Shown here piece after piece: positions 5,006 through 5,542 of a stretch of DNA of 5,542 nucleotides. The position numbers were made by a program, and so were the translations under genes. The notes under the pieces were generated by a model. It saw only the letters and a program-made list of their open reading frames with translations. It searched no databases and was not told the DNA's origin. The DNA lies in assembly GCA_046565865.1 (NCBI GenBank), contig JBKHXU010000208.1, positions 1 through 5,542 of the forward strand. Reading direction: 5' to 3'. How positions within the stretch are numbered: the stretch's first letter is position 1; every line of letters begins with the position of its first letter. Source of the stretch: JBKHXU01 sp046565865. Its GTDB lineage: Bacteria > Pseudomonadota > Gammaproteobacteria > Acidiferrobacterales > Sulfurifustaceae.

Positions 5006-5542
5006 ACAGCGACGCACAACGGCGCGAGCGGCAGCACGATGCGACAGCACGCACCGCCCTGTTCTACGTCCGTGAGCCACACATTCCCGCCCAGCCGCTC
5101 CACGGTCGCATGCGCCAAGAACAGCCCGAGCCCCATGCCCTCGCCCGCGGTCTTGGTCGAGAACGGCTCACGCCCGACACGCCGATCGGCGCCGGGCGCG
5201 AGCCCAGGCCCGCGGTCGCGCACTTCGAGCGTGAACGCGCTGTCGTCCCAATGCGCCTGCACCGCGACGTCGTGCGGCGAGACATCGGCGGCATTGTTCA
5301 GAATCGACAGGATCGCTTGGCTTAAGGTCTGCTCGGCCACGATCTCCGGCGCGGCGGCGGTGCCGGCGGCGCGGTAATGCAGCGTCGCGCTTGGACGCAT
5401 GGCGCGCCAACGCTGCATCAACTCATCGAGATAGGTATCGAGCGGCAGCCGCCGGCCGGACTCGACGCGCGTCTCGCCCGCGGCGCTCGCGAGCGTCGAC
5501 AGGATTTGCTTGCAGCGCTCGATCTGCTCGCGCAAGGTTTGC
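5002..5542 (-). CDS. regB: RegB/PrrB/RoxS-type redox sensor histidine kinase (C-terminal part)
   Basis: Only the C-terminal part, about 179 codons, is inside the window; the membrane domain, quinone site and phospho-accepting His lie beyond the right edge. Visible first is LREQIERCKQIL, the second helix of the dimerisation domain, with a Cys codon at 5512-5514. It probably matches the redox-active cysteine (Cys265) of Rhodobacter RegB. The HATPase domain follows with an N-box SILNNAAD (Asn pair around 5293-5298), a G1 box DRGPG, an F-box-like EPFSTKT and a G2 box GEGMGLGLFLA, the last two very close to the RegB family. It ends with GGACCRIVLPL. The protein autophosphorylates at the inner membrane and transfers phosphate to RegA in response to respiratory or quinone redox state (family knowledge). 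It is translated upstream of regA with a four-base stop/start overlap. Confidence 0.88.
   Translation of the reverse strand, partial: QTLREQIERCKQILSTLASAAGETRVESGRRLPLDTYLDELMQRWRAMRPSATLHYRAAGTAAAPEIVAEQTLSQAILSILNNAADVSPHDVAVQAHWDDSAFTLEVRDRGPGLAPGADRRVGREPFSTKTAGEGMGLGLFLAHATVERLGGNVWLTDVEQGGACCRIVLPLAPLCVAV

Noticed and set aside
5006..5080. Upstream extension of the response regulator by 25 residues
   Set aside because: The extra residues are out-of-frame kinase sequence; the ATG at 5005 gives the normal RegA length and a standard ATGA coupling.
4550..5377. Long plus-strand open frame opposite regA and regB
   Set aside because: Antisense to two clearly conserved genes; no domain or ribosome binding site supports it.

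Overview
The window is GC-rich and gene-dense, and reads as a chromosomal fragment of a gammaproteobacterium. HflD is essentially confined to Gammaproteobacteria, and a SlyB-type lipoprotein and a RegB/RegA (PrrBA/RoxSR-type) redox two-component pair fit a free-living, metabolically flexible, high-GC member. I cannot name the genus. No mobile element, CRISPR array, rRNA or tRNA is visible, and no gene-free stretch exceeds about 130 bases.

Left part, plus strand. The C-terminal part of a large flavoprotein enters from the left edge and ends at 1602. It joins a glutamate-synthase-beta-like (GltD-type) oxidoreductase module to a ferredoxin-reductase-like module with a PyrK-like four-cysteine cluster. 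After 76 bases with a possible promoter and a strong ribosome binding site comes a SlyB-like glycine-zipper outer-membrane lipoprotein (1679-2131).

Middle, minus strand. A patatin-like phospholipase (3666 to 2491) is followed by a 66-residue DUF2905 membrane protein (2433 to 2233). The stop of the latter overlaps the GTG start of a 40-codon ORF. This ORF looks like an antibiotic-biosynthesis-monooxygenase (ABM) protein that has lost its middle: the family's N-terminus is joined in frame to its C-terminus. The remnant overlaps the 3' end of the slyB-like gene, tail to tail. It is the most unusual thing in the window.

Right part. hflD (3795-4451, plus) is divergent from the patatin gene across a 128-base intergenic region. 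It ends two bases from the 3' end of a minus-strand regB-regA operon. The RegA-type response regulator (5005 to 4454) starts inside the stop codon of the RegB-type sensor kinase (ATGA overlap), and the kinase runs off the right edge. The kinase fragment keeps the N, G1 and G2 boxes and a cysteine in an RCK-IL context that probably matches the redox-sensing cysteine of RegB.

I see no convincing undescribed multi-gene system. The second-look items are the internally deleted ABM gene, the atypical motifs in the GltD/PyrK fusion, and the tightly packed convergent gene ends.
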